Source: Acidobacteriota bacterium (GTDB lineage Bacteria > Acidobacteriota > Terriglobia > UBA7540). Taken from it: DNA of 6,282 nucleotides. Of this stretch, positions 1 to 5,520 are shown piece after piece. The first letter of the stretch is position 1. Every line of letters begins with the position of its first letter. The notes under the pieces were generated by a model. The model was not told the origin of the DNA and did not search any database. It saw only the letters and a list, made by a program, of their open reading frames with translations. Both the position numbers and the translations under genes were made by a program. The stretch is from contig PMYF01000981.1 in the NCBI GenBank assembly GCA_003171295.1, positions 1 to 6,282 on the forward strand. Reading direction: 5' to 3'.

Positions 1-257
1 CTACAACCCTTCCTCATCCTGTCAATAAGAACAATCCCCTGCCGCGGAACATTCTTCAGCCTTCCTGTGGTAGGAATCAAAAGCTATCTCCGACAGGCTC
101 CTAGACAAACCCACTGCGTCTACCGGCAAAAATCTATTCGCACGCCCACTTGATCTTCCCGAGATCGGGCTGGGCTGGCAATGACGCGAAAGGATTCGTG
201 ACCGGCCGCCTCGGAAACACTCATAACACGTTAAGGCTTTTCGTCTCGGATTCCGGT

Positions 258-284
258 CGTCTCTAGTGTTGCGGCTAGACGACG
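258..284. repeat. Imperfect inverted repeat upstream of the isomerase gene
   Basis: CGTC-TCTAG, an 8-nt loop (TGTTGCGG), then CTAGA-C-GACG. The two arms pair over 9 bp with one bulged C at 280. It lies just before the 14-bp tandem duplication and about 35 bp before the proposed -35 box. No T-run follows, so it is not a classical terminator. It could be an operator for a dimeric regulator or chance symmetry, and nothing in the sequence decides which. Confidence 0.35.
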
Positions 285-287
285 GCG

Positions 288-315
288 CTCTCGATCCTGC
301 CCTCTCGATCCTGCC
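288..315. repeat. Perfect 14-bp tandem duplication abutting a promoter
   Basis: The unit CTCTCGATCCTGCC occurs twice head to tail (288-301 and 302-315) with no mismatch. The second copy ends one base before the proposed -35 hexamer at 317-322. A perfect short duplication of this kind usually arises by replication slippage. Its position right next to the promoter means it shifts whatever lies upstream by 14 bp. Confidence 0.8.
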
Positions 316-316
316 C

Positions 317-345
317 TTCACGCGGCACACAAGGGAGTATATACT
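317..345 (+). promoter_or_regulatory. Predicted sigma70-type promoter of the isomerase-like gene
   Basis: The -35 candidate TTCACG (317-322; 4 of 6 matches to TTGACA) is separated by exactly 17 bp from the -10 candidate TATACT (340-345; 5 of 6 matches to TATAAT). Transcription would start near 352 and give a leader of roughly 54 nt before the ATG at 406. The AT-rich TATATACT stands out in an otherwise GC-rich background. This is pattern matching only. Confidence 0.45.
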
Positions 346-389
346 TGCGAAACTTCAAGAGGACGAACGCAAGAGTTTCGGGTGTCCCC

Positions 390-395
390 AGGAGG
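390..395 (+). promoter_or_regulatory. Ribosome binding site deciding the start at 406
   Basis: AGGAGG is a perfect Shine-Dalgarno core ending 10 nt before ATG 406. It lies inside the coding frame if GTG 382 were the start, which argues for 406. Confidence 0.7.
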
Positions 396-405
396 TCGAT
401 TCAGG

Positions 406-1365
406 ATGACGCAGATTTCGAGACGGAATTTCCTTCAACAATCAACTGCCGCGGCGACGGGGTTGGGATTATTCGAAATATTTCCGCCGCTTGCGGCGGC
501 AGGTCGAAGCAGTGCCGGGGTTCCCAACATCAAGTTCCCCTCTCGAGCTTCCGATCGAATGGCTGTCTCGACTTGGTCCTTTCGCGAATTCATCGCTGGA
601 CCCGGGGACGACGGCAAGGTACACACTGGCATGACCCTCGAGAAGTTTGCGGCAGATGTTCGCCGAAAACTCGGCGTGCCCAACATCGAGCCATGGACCC
701 CGCATTTGCAGTCGCGGGATGCACGGTCCCTCGAGCAACTCCGCAAGGGTATCGAGAGCGCTGGATCCCATGTGGCAAACCTTGCGGTTGACGAGCGAGG
801 GTGCTACTTCGATCCCGACCCCGCGGCACGACGAGCGGCCATCGAAGCAAGAAGGAGATGGCTGGATGTGGCCACCGCTCTCGAATGCTCAAGCATTCGA
901 ACGAACATGGGACGGCCACGCCAGGGCTCCCCCGACCTTCAGCTGGCAACTGACTCTCTTCGCAGGGTGACGGACGATGCCACCCGCAAGAATGTTGTGG
1001 TGCATCTTGAGAACGACGACCTCGTCAGCGAAGATCCGTTTTTCCTTATCCAGGTAATCGAAAGGGTTAAGAGTCCTTATCTTCGTGCTCTACCCGACTT
1101 CTGCAATTCTATGAGGACGGGCGATGCCGACTTCAACTATCGCGGGATGCGGGCGATGTTCGCGCATGCCCTCAGTATCTGTCATGTCAAACAGCACGAA
1201 ACCGGCGATGATGGCAGAGTCTATACCATTGATCTGCAAAAGACCTTCGACATTCTCAAGGAAAGCGGGTTCCGCGGTTATTGCTCAATGGAGTGGGAGG
1301 GTAATGGGAGTCCCTACGATGCCACCCGCGAACTCGTCGCACAATCCGTGAAGTATCTGTCTTGA
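406..1365 (+). CDS. Tat-exported sugar phosphate isomerase/epimerase-like TIM-barrel protein
   Basis: The product is 319 aa. ATG 406 is chosen because AGGAGG (390-395) lies 10 nt upstream; an in-frame GTG at 382 would overlap that site and bury the signal. Residues 5-10 (SRRNFL) are a twin-arginine motif, followed by a weakly hydrophobic stretch and a likely cleavage after AAA at 30-32, so the protein is predicted to be exported folded. The mature part fits the xylose-isomerase-like TIM barrel (AP_endonuc_2, Pfam PF01261). The expected metal ligands are visible as E202 (HLENDD), D231 (LPDFCN), H260 (CHVKQH) and E296 (SMEWEG). Family members isomerise or epimerise sugars or act on inositol-type compounds; the substrate cannot be read from the sequence. 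Length is normal for the family with a leader peptide. It appears to be transcribed alone, and IS debris begins within about 100 bp downstream. I am confident of the fold and export, not of the reaction. Confidence 0.88.
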   Translation: MTQISRRNFLQQSTAAATGLGLFEIFPPLAAAGRSSAGVPNIKFPSRASDRMAVSTWSFREFIAGPGDDGKVHTGMTLEKFAADVRRKLGVPNIEPWTPHLQSRDARSLEQLRKGIESAGSHVANLAVDERGCYFDPDPAARRAAIEARRRWLDVATALECSSIRTNMGRPRQGSPDLQLATDSLRRVTDDATRKNVVVHLENDDLVSEDPFFLIQVIERVKSPYLRALPDFCNSMRTGDADFNYRGMRAMFAHALSICHVKQHETGDDGRVYTIDLQKTFDILKESGFRGYCSMEWEGNGSPYDATRELVAQSVKYLS

Positions 1366-1457
1366 CCCCACATTTCCATTTTGAGCTCTTCTGCCGAACC
1401 TTCTGATCGTCGCCGTCATCAATATTCATGCGGGTGTGAACGCGATGAGGACGCTTC

Positions 1458-2395
1458 GGAGGTCAGGACCCAATAGGTGAGATAGAAATTCAGCCTTTTC
1501 ATCTCTCCTTCAACGCCTCTCTCAAGGTCGATTTCCGAGGTTCCCGGCTCACTTCCGACGGGTGCCTGATCCTGGTGCGCGAACTCGACGTGTGACTCAG
1601 GTTCGGAGAATTAATCGAACAACATCTGACGGACTCCCGTCGCGGGAAGAATACGCAGTTCTCCTTGGCCGAACTGCTACCGCGCCCGGTGGGGAGGTCC
1701 AGTCACAAGCCGTTGGTCGAGTACAAAGAGTTTCTCTAGCAGGCGGCCAGTTGGAAGACAGCACGGCGAGTGGTGGCGAAGGTCGAGCATCATCCAGGGG
1801 GGAGCTGTTCCCGCGCATGGGTTTCATCGTGACGAATCTGACACTTTCGAGCCGAGCACTCGTTCGGTTTTACAACAAGCGAGGGACGGCGGAGCAGTGG
1901 ATCAAGGAAGGCAAGCAGGCAGTGAAGATGACCCGGCTGAGTTGCCATCGGTTCTGGTTCAACGTAGTGCGGCTGTACCTGAGTGTGATCGCCTACAACC
2001 TGGGGAATCTCTGGCGACGATTGGGGCTGCCGCAGAGGATCGGGAACTGGTCCTTGACGAGCCTCCAGCAGCGGTTGGTCAAGACGGGCGGACGCATGGT
2101 GAAACACGCCCGCTATTATTGGTTGCTTTTGGCGGAGAGTCATCTGACGCGGCGGTTGTTCGGCAATATGCTCCGACGGATAGCCGGGCTGTTCCTTCCG
2201 GCGGGATAGCCGAAGCTGTGGCAGCCGGGAAATCGATCTGGCGCCACCAGGGACGGAGGGGTGTCTGACAAAAGCGGATGGGAAGGCCGCGGTCAGCAGT
2301 TGCAGGACTCGCGGTGGGGCAGACAGGACCCTGTCCCGAGCCCCTGGACCCAGCCAAAAAAAATCGGGCCCTGGAATCCCTTGAGGGGTGTATAG
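1458..2395 (+). mobile_element. Remnant of an IS1380-family insertion sequence
   Basis: The element holds one decayed transposase gene (1473-2209) and a non-coding tail. A Shine-Dalgarno relic GGAGG (1458-1462) sits 10 nt before the degenerate start. The right boundary is placed near GGGGTGTATAG at 2385-2395 because sequence character changes there and IS1380-type ends often lie 100-200 bp past the stop; this is a guess. I found no matching inverted repeat (CTATACACCCC-like) between 1366 and 1472, so the left end is lost, diverged or misplaced. At about 0.94 kb it is well short of the roughly 1.6-1.7 kb usual for the family, in line with the internal deletion. Confidence 0.75.
1473..2209 (+). 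pseudogene. IS1380-family transposase, multiply disrupted
   Basis: Read in one frame from 1473, codons give the family's N-terminus (EIEIQPFHLSFN, KVDFRGSRLTSDG, LVREL, then ELIEQHLTDSRRGKNTQF). The start codon is ATA where ATG is expected. TGA at 1593-1595 replaces an expected arginine, and TAG at 1737-1739 replaces an expected tyrosine (EFL*QAASW). Around 1668-1682 the N-terminal part (about 70 codons) joins in frame to the C-terminal part (RPVGRSSHKPLVEY), losing the middle of a protein normally about 450 aa long, with both catalytic aspartates of the DDE fold. A run of six G at 1797-1802, where four would keep frame, shifts the remaining reading frame. The C-terminal 135 codons are well preserved (NKRGTAEQWIKEGKQAVK, RLYLSVIAYNLGNLWRR) and end at TAG 2207-2209. 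The gene cannot encode an active transposase. Family and expected residues come from my knowledge of IS1380 proteins; the lesions are read directly. Confidence 0.85.
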
Positions 2396-2413
2396 TATGG
2401 GGCTATTAGGAGC
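2210..2413. other. Non-coding IS1380 tail and spacer to IS630
   Basis: There is no gene. The stretch includes an interrupted inverted repeat at 2316-2344 (outer arms GGGGC and GCCCC, inner arms GACAGG and CCTGTC with a 2-nt loop) and an A8 run at 2356-2363. The A-run lies on the wrong side for a plus-strand terminator, and for the minus strand its T-run comes before the hairpin, so neither is a standard intrinsic terminator. The piece 2396-2413 between the presumed IS1380 end and the IS630 end is probably original host DNA. Confidence 0.4.
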
Positions 2414-2442
2414 TATACGTACGCCATAAATAATTGTGAATG
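2414..2442. repeat. IS630 left terminal inverted repeat
   Basis: It begins TATACGTACGC and contains CATAAATAATTGTGAATG at 2425-2442. This core pairs with the right end at 16 of 18 positions; the outer TATACG matches exactly, with a 1-nt length difference in between. It ends 12 bp before the transposase stop codon. Confidence 0.75.
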
Positions 2443-2454
2443 TTTCCCAGCCAT

Positions 2455-3048
2455 TCAGGATAGGGCACATAACCTTCTGACGCTGGCTGATCCCAGGGCC
2501 CATCCGGTGAATTCTTTTTCTACCGCTACGATGACGCTGTCGAGGGTCGCAAAATATTGGTCATGGAGACAAAGCTTGCGCGTCAGTTTCCAGACGCGCT
2601 CTACGGGATTCAAATCGGGACTGTAGGGAGGAAGGTAGTCCAACCTAAAGTCCGGTGCCTGGGTCTCTCTCCAGGCTTTGTGCATTTTCGTATGATGATA
2701 CTTGGCGTTGTCCCTGATGACCACGACGCGTTGGCTTTCCTGCCGGCTCCGCTCCTGAAGAAGCTTCATGAAATCCCAGAAGCTTTGCCCGTTAAATCGA
2801 TCGGTCTCTCGCGCATAAACAAACTGGCAATCGCGCAGGCGCACGACTCCAAAGTATCCTACACGCTTTCGAGTGGGGTGGTGCAGGATGATCGGGTCTC
2901 TGTCTTCGGGTGGCACCCACATGCGGCACCGGGAGCCGTATTGCTGGAAATGAACCTCGTCCAGTGCCCATAGGTCAATGCCCGGGTCGGCATTCACCGC
3001 TTGGAGTTTTTTTATGCTCCGCCTGTCGCGCCGGATCAGCTCGCGCAA
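2455..3048 (-). CDS. IS630 transposase, C-terminal DDE catalytic part
   Basis: The open frame shows the DDE domain of the IS630/Tc1 group. Counting from its first ATG (3048), the catalytic residues are D30 (LWALDEVHFQQ), D113 (VVVIRDNAKYHH) and E150 (PYSPDLNPVERVW), with the usual HHPTRKRVGYFG core strand between. It ends with RRLCALS just inside the left repeat. Homologues read straight from the N-terminal part into this one, so the ATG at 3048 is simply the first in an overlapping frame and probably not a true start; the real continuation begins after the A7 run near 3007. It needs a net omission of one base relative to the N-terminal frame. No other stop or deletion is seen, so the catalytic domain looks functional. 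Confidence 0.8.
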   Translation of the reverse strand: MRELIRRDRRSIKKLQAVNADPGIDLWALDEVHFQQYGSRCRMWVPPEDRDPIILHHPTRKRVGYFGVVRLRDCQFVYARETDRFNGQSFWDFMKLLQERSRQESQRVVVIRDNAKYHHTKMHKAWRETQAPDFRLDYLPPYSPDLNPVERVWKLTRKLCLHDQYFATLDSVIVAVEKEFTGWALGSASVRRLCALS

Positions 3049-3499
3049 TCAACGGTCGAGGCTTGACCAAGCGGAACTCCCATTGACGAAAGAACCGTCG
3101 ACATTGTCGTGCTCCCAGGGTCACGCCATAGGCCCGCTCGAGGTGGGCCGCCAGAGTCTTACCGTCCCACAAATTGCCGCTCAAGCCGAAATCCGAGGGT
3201 CGCTTTCGCAACGCGCCCTGTATTTCCGCGACCTGCTGCGGATTCAGCCGGCCAGGGCGTCCAGGACGCGGTCCTTCCTGCAACCCCGCCAAGCCCTTCT
3301 CCTCAAAGCGGCGGACCCAATATTCGACCGTTCGCGGAGCGTCACCCAACAACTCGGCGACGCGGCAGCAGTTCATTCCTTGCGTTACCAGCAGCACGCC
3401 GTGCAAACGGTGGTCATAGCGGGCCTCCCCACTTCGTCGGATCTCATCCTGCAAACCCAGAACGATCACCGAAGGATCAGAAATTGTCAGCGCTCTCAT
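2975..3499 (-). CDS. IS630 transposase, N-terminal DNA-binding part
   Basis: The product is 174 aa from ATG at 3499-3497 (MRALTISDPSVIV), the start I know from related IS630 proteins; an in-frame ATG at 3535 lies inside the terminal repeat and is less likely. Residues about 24-90 form the helix-turn-helix region (RYDHRLHGVLLV, VAELLGDAPRTVEYWVRRFE) with a following GRPGR linker, then a second helical region (GLSGNLWDGKTLAAHLERAYG) that should bind the terminal repeats. The frame runs to the linker ADPARQAEHKK and then leaves the family's sequence at an A7 run (3013-3007), ending at a TGA at 2977-2975 about ten codons later. The catalytic half lies in the next frame. Alone this product would bind the ends but not cut. 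No clear Shine-Dalgarno precedes 3499. Confidence 0.8.
   Translation of the reverse strand: MRALTISDPSVIVLGLQDEIRRSGEARYDHRLHGVLLVTQGMNCCRVAELLGDAPRTVEYWVRRFEEKGLAGLQEGPRPGRPGRLNPQQVAEIQGALRKRPSDFGLSGNLWDGKTLAAHLERAYGVTLGARQCRRFFRQWEFRLVKPRPLIARADPARQAEHKKTPSGECRPGH
3007..3013 (-). other. A7 frame-change site in the IS630 transposase
   Basis: On the minus strand the sequence is CAT AAA AAA ACT CCA in the N-terminal frame. Skipping one A gives CAT AAA AAA CTC CAA, which continues into the catalytic domain (KKLQAVNADPGIDLWALD). A conventional -1 slip would instead hit TGA four codons later, so this is not a -1 programmed site. It is either a one-base expansion of an ancestral A6 run (a disabling mutation or sequencing error) or a site where RNA polymerase slippage or +1 slippage yields full-length transposase. 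Confidence 0.65.
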
Positions 3500-3526
3500 G
3501 CCATACATGAAAGCACATTTCGAAGG

Positions 3527-3556
3527 CATTCGCAATTACTTATGTCCGAGCGTATA
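3527..3556. repeat. IS630 right terminal inverted repeat
   Basis: On the minus strand it reads TATACGCTCGGA followed by CATAAGTAATTGCGAATG (3544-3527), which matches the left repeat at 16 of 18 core positions. It lies upstream of the transposase start and presumably includes its promoter region. The outer edge runs into TATAAA, which may act as a -10 box for the gene to the right. Confidence 0.75.
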
Positions 3557-3558
3557 AA
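3529..3558 (+). promoter_or_regulatory. Possible hybrid outward promoter at the IS630 end
   Basis: TATAAA (3553-3558) straddles the IS630/host junction and resembles a -10 box. TTCGCA (3529-3534; 4 of 6 matches to TTGACA) lies 18 bp upstream, inside the terminal repeat. Transcription would start near 3565 and leave a leader of about 50 nt before ATG 3616. Only 59 bp separate the IS from the gene, so any native promoter further upstream has been displaced. Confidence 0.35.
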
Positions 3559-3603
3559 ATGGAAATTCCGGATAGTATCCCGCTGGCAGAAGTTCCTTCC
3601 TTC

Positions 3604-3607
3604 GGAG
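3604..3607 (+). promoter_or_regulatory. Ribosome binding site for the glycosidase-like gene
   Basis: GGAG is placed 8 nt before ATG 3616. The upstream in-frame ATG at 3559 has no such site, would add 19 residues ahead of the signal peptide, and lies 3 bp from the IS end, so 3616 is the better start. Confidence 0.6.
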
Positions 3608-3615
3608 ACCGACGA

Positions 3616-5460
3616 ATGACCAAGCAGTTGATAAGCCTGATATCCGCACTCCTCCTCGCTGGATCGAGTGTGGCCGGGCAACCGGCGAACTCGCCTCAAT
3701 ACCAATCCGCTTTCGTACGGGTCGAACTCGCACCGGACCAACCGGCTTTTGTGGCGCTCTCTGTAGATTCCCTGGGCAAGAGCAAGCTCAGCGTCAACCC
3801 CCTTCGGCCGCCGTTGAAGGCGGATATAGCTTACGAACTGCGCCAGCTCGGCACAGCGTATGAATACCGTCGCTCAGGCATGCCGCCAGGAACCCCGGCC
3901 GCCTGGGCCTTTGAGCTCGCTGCGCGACAGATACGATTGCGCTCGCGTTTTGTGGCAGGAAGTCCTCCGCCTCTGCTCGTGCTAAACTTCAATCCCCACC
4001 TCAACCACGCCACACTGTTGGGCCTCATCAACGAGGATGGCAGTGTGCGGTTGCCCGCACTTCTTCACCTGCCCGACCTCGGAACCTTGCGCATCACCTC
4101 CAGCGTGGGCCAGAAGCTGGCGCTGGGCTATGACGCGCTTCGCTATGTCGAGCCCGAGCAGGCGAATGACTACGTGCGCGTGACTTTTCCCGCTGCCTCC
4201 GCTGCCATGCCGCAGGTCGATTACAACCTGGAAGTGGTGGCAATTCACCCCGGCTCCCCGGAGCTTGCGCGCGACGCGCGTTTTGACGGCTTCCGGCGCA
4301 ACTGGCTGAATATCTTTCAACTGAACCCGCGACTGCGCCTGCTGGCCAACCACGCGGCCAGCGACCCTTGCGCCTTCACAGTATTTGAGTACTCTTCCGT
4401 GGCCGTGCGCACTCCGCCACTTGCTCCGGGCCTGACGGCGCTCGACCTGATCCACCAAACCCTGGGCCGTTATTTGAGCGGGATGAAGGCCTATGGCATG
4501 GCGGGATACACTCAGAACGACCCCACCACGCGCTTCGACTATCTCGATACTTATCCCTCGCTGCTGATTGCCGCCGCGGACTACGTGCGGGGCAGCAAAG
4601 ACAGCGCCTGGTTGAAACAGAACTATGCGGGCCTCAAAGACTGGGCCACCAAGATGCTTGCCATGGACGTGAACGGAGACGGGTTGCTGGAGTATCCCGC
4701 CAGTGGAGATTCCGGGTCGTGGCCTGAGCAAATTGCTGTGCGCCCAGCCAACTGGTGGGACACCATCGGTTTCGGTCATCAGGACGCGTACTCGAACGCA
4801 CTCGCTTACCACGCCCTAATCGAATTGGCGGAATTGGCCCGTCAGGCAAGCCATCCGGAAGATGCGCAGCTCTATTCATCCCGCGCCGACAAGATACGTT
4901 CCGCTTATTTCGGCACCTTCTATAACCCAGAGACAGGAGTACTGGCTGGGTGGAGGAGCGCCGACGGCAAGCTGCATGACTACTACTTCACCTTCGTCAG
5001 TGGCGTGGCTATCACCTATGGTCTCGTTCCTCCCGACAAGGCAAATCCGATCATGGACCGCTTACTCGCCAAGATGCATGAAATGGGTTATACGCACTTC
5101 GAATACGGTCTCCCCGGCAACCTGATTCCAATTACGCGCGCGGATTCCGTCACTAAAGAAAAGCGTTGGGGGGGACCTGAAAAGGAAGACGGCTCCGACG
5201 GCTTCCAGATTTACGAGAATGGAGGCGCGACGGCTTGCTATGCGTATTTCACCCTGAAAGCTTTGTACAAGCTGGGGCGGGGCAAAGAGGCCGACGAGAT
5301 ACTCTTCCCCCTGCTGGCCGGCTTTGAGCAGGGCGGCTTTCAGGGAGTCGGCCCCAACGGCTTGACCTACGATTGGAAAGCCTGGGACGGGACTCCGCAT
5401 GGATACGAAGGCCTGCTCGTGGACGGTTACCAGGCGCTGCTGGCGGTGCTTGCGCGCTGA
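3616..5460 (+). CDS. Secreted six-hairpin ((alpha/alpha)6-barrel) glycosidase-like protein
   Basis: The product is 614 aa. Residues 1-21 (MTKQLISLISALLLAGSSVAG) form a Sec signal peptide with likely cleavage near VAG-Q or AG-QPA. Residues about 25-265 look like a beta-sandwich domain, rich in short strands and prolines. From about 270 to the end the pattern is that of an (alpha/alpha)6 barrel: FDYLDTYPSLLIAAADYV (307-324), NGDGLLEYPASGDSGSWPEQ (353-372), NWWDTIGFGHQDAYSNALAY (379-398), HFEYGLPGNLIP (494-505), YENGGATACYAYFTLKAL (533-550) and TPHGYEGLLVDGYQA (593-607). This arrangement occurs in the six-hairpin glycosidases (GH15, GH37, GH63, GH65, GH78, GH116 and debranching-type enzymes). 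I cannot assign a family; D382 and E371 or E496 are candidate acidic catalytic residues. It probably cleaves glycosidic bonds in imported or extracellular oligosaccharides in the periplasm. The frame is intact, GC-rich and without lesions, unlike its surroundings. Confidence 0.8.
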   Translation: MTKQLISLISALLLAGSSVAGQPANSPQYQSAFVRVELAPDQPAFVALSVDSLGKSKLSVNPLRPPLKADIAYELRQLGTAYEYRRSGMPPGTPAAWAFELAARQIRLRSRFVAGSPPPLLVLNFNPHLNHATLLGLINEDGSVRLPALLHLPDLGTLRITSSVGQKLALGYDALRYVEPEQANDYVRVTFPAASAAMPQVDYNLEVVAIHPGSPELARDARFDGFRRNWLNIFQLNPRLRLLANHAASDPCAFTVFEYSSVAVRTPPLAPGLTALDLIHQTLGRYLSGMKAYGMAGYTQNDPTTRFDYLDTYPSLLIAAADYVRGSKDSAWLKQNYAGLKDWATKMLAMDVNGDGLLEYPASGDSGSWPEQIAVRPANWWDTIGFGHQDAYSNALAYHALIELAELARQASHPEDAQLYSSRADKIRSAYFGTFYNPETGVLAGWRSADGKLHDYYFTFVSGVAITYGLVPPDKANPIMDRLLAKMHEMGYTHFEYGLPGNLIPITRADSVTKEKRWGGPEKEDGSDGFQIYENGGATACYAYFTLKALYKLGRGKEADEILFPLLAGFEQGGFQGVGPNGLTYDWKAWDGTPHGYEGLLVDGYQALLAVLAR

Positions 5461-5506
5461 CCTCACGGGCTGCTCGCCTTCAGGTTGGCGCTGCCGGTGA
5501 ACGAGC

Positions 5507-5513
5507 GGAGGAG
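5507..5513 (+). promoter_or_regulatory. Strong Shine-Dalgarno with no intact gene after it
   Basis: GGAGGAG lies 7 nt before ATG 5521, the strongest ribosome binding site in the window. It follows the glycosidase stop by 46 nt, typical spacing for a second gene in an operon. Confidence 0.55.
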
Positions 5514-5520
5514 TAAGGCT

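Larger units (their letters stand above)
1..345. other. Non-coding left flank
   Basis: I recognise no gene here. The longest open frame is on the minus strand (22-330, 102 codons). Its product is arginine- and serine-rich with no recognisable domain, and its start overlaps the predicted promoter of the plus-strand gene, so I treat it as chance. The only structure I can support is the inverted repeat, tandem duplication and promoter listed separately. The stretch 1-257 holds nothing I can name. Confidence 0.5.
2414..3556 (-). mobile_element. IS630-family insertion sequence, nearly complete
   Basis: Both ends carry TATACG/CGTATA plus a longer imperfect inverted repeat. With TA flanks at 2414-2415 and 3555-3556, as expected for the TA target duplication of the IS630/Tc1/mariner group, the element proper is 2416-3554 (1139 bp), a typical size. 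It encodes one transposase on the minus strand, split into two overlapping frames. The repeats and catalytic residues are intact, so it is the youngest or best preserved element in the window. It inserted between the IS1380 remnant and the glycosidase gene, leaving 59 bp between its end and the glycosidase start codon. Confidence 0.82.

Noticed and set aside
22..330. Minus-strand open frame of 102 codons
   Set aside because: Arginine- and serine-rich product without a domain or ribosome binding site; overlaps the tandem duplication and predicted promoter of the plus-strand gene.
345..791. Plus-strand open frame of 148 codons overlapping the isomerase gene
   Set aside because: Alternate frame of a well-supported Tat-signal protein; composition is frame-shifted and shows no domain.
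1562..1800. N-terminal part of the long plus-strand open frame that ends at 2209
   Set aside because: Before the G6 run this frame is the wrong one for the transposase; the homologous residues are read in the frame starting at 1473, so the apparent 215-residue protein is an artefact of the frameshift.
2316..2363. Hairpin plus A8 run as an intrinsic terminator
   Set aside because: The A-run is on the plus strand after the hairpin, so there is no U-run in the plus transcript; for the minus strand the T-run precedes the hairpin. Neither orientation fits.
2390..2418. GTATAG...CTATAC inverted pair as an IS end or operator
   Set aside because: The arms belong to the presumed right end of the IS1380 remnant and the left end of IS630, so the symmetry is more likely a product of neighbouring insertions.
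1790..2503. Minus-strand open frame of 237 codons
   Set aside because: Lies antisense to the IS1380 C-terminus and runs across two element ends; no recognisable family.
2557..2973. Plus-strand open frame of 138 codons
   Set aside because: Antisense shadow of the IS630 catalytic domain, which has all DDE motifs.
3559..3615. Upstream ATG extending the glycosidase by 19 residues
   Set aside because: Lies 3 bp from the IS630 end, has no Shine-Dalgarno and would place charged residues before a clear signal peptide.
3982..4812. Minus-strand open frame of 276 codons
   Set aside because: Antisense shadow of the GC-rich glycosidase gene; the plus-strand frame has signal peptide, ribosome binding site and fold motifs.
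5461..5510. Terminator after the glycosidase gene
   Set aside because: Only a weak GCTCG/CGAGC pairing with a loop over 20 nt and no T-run; transcription probably continued into the lost downstream gene.
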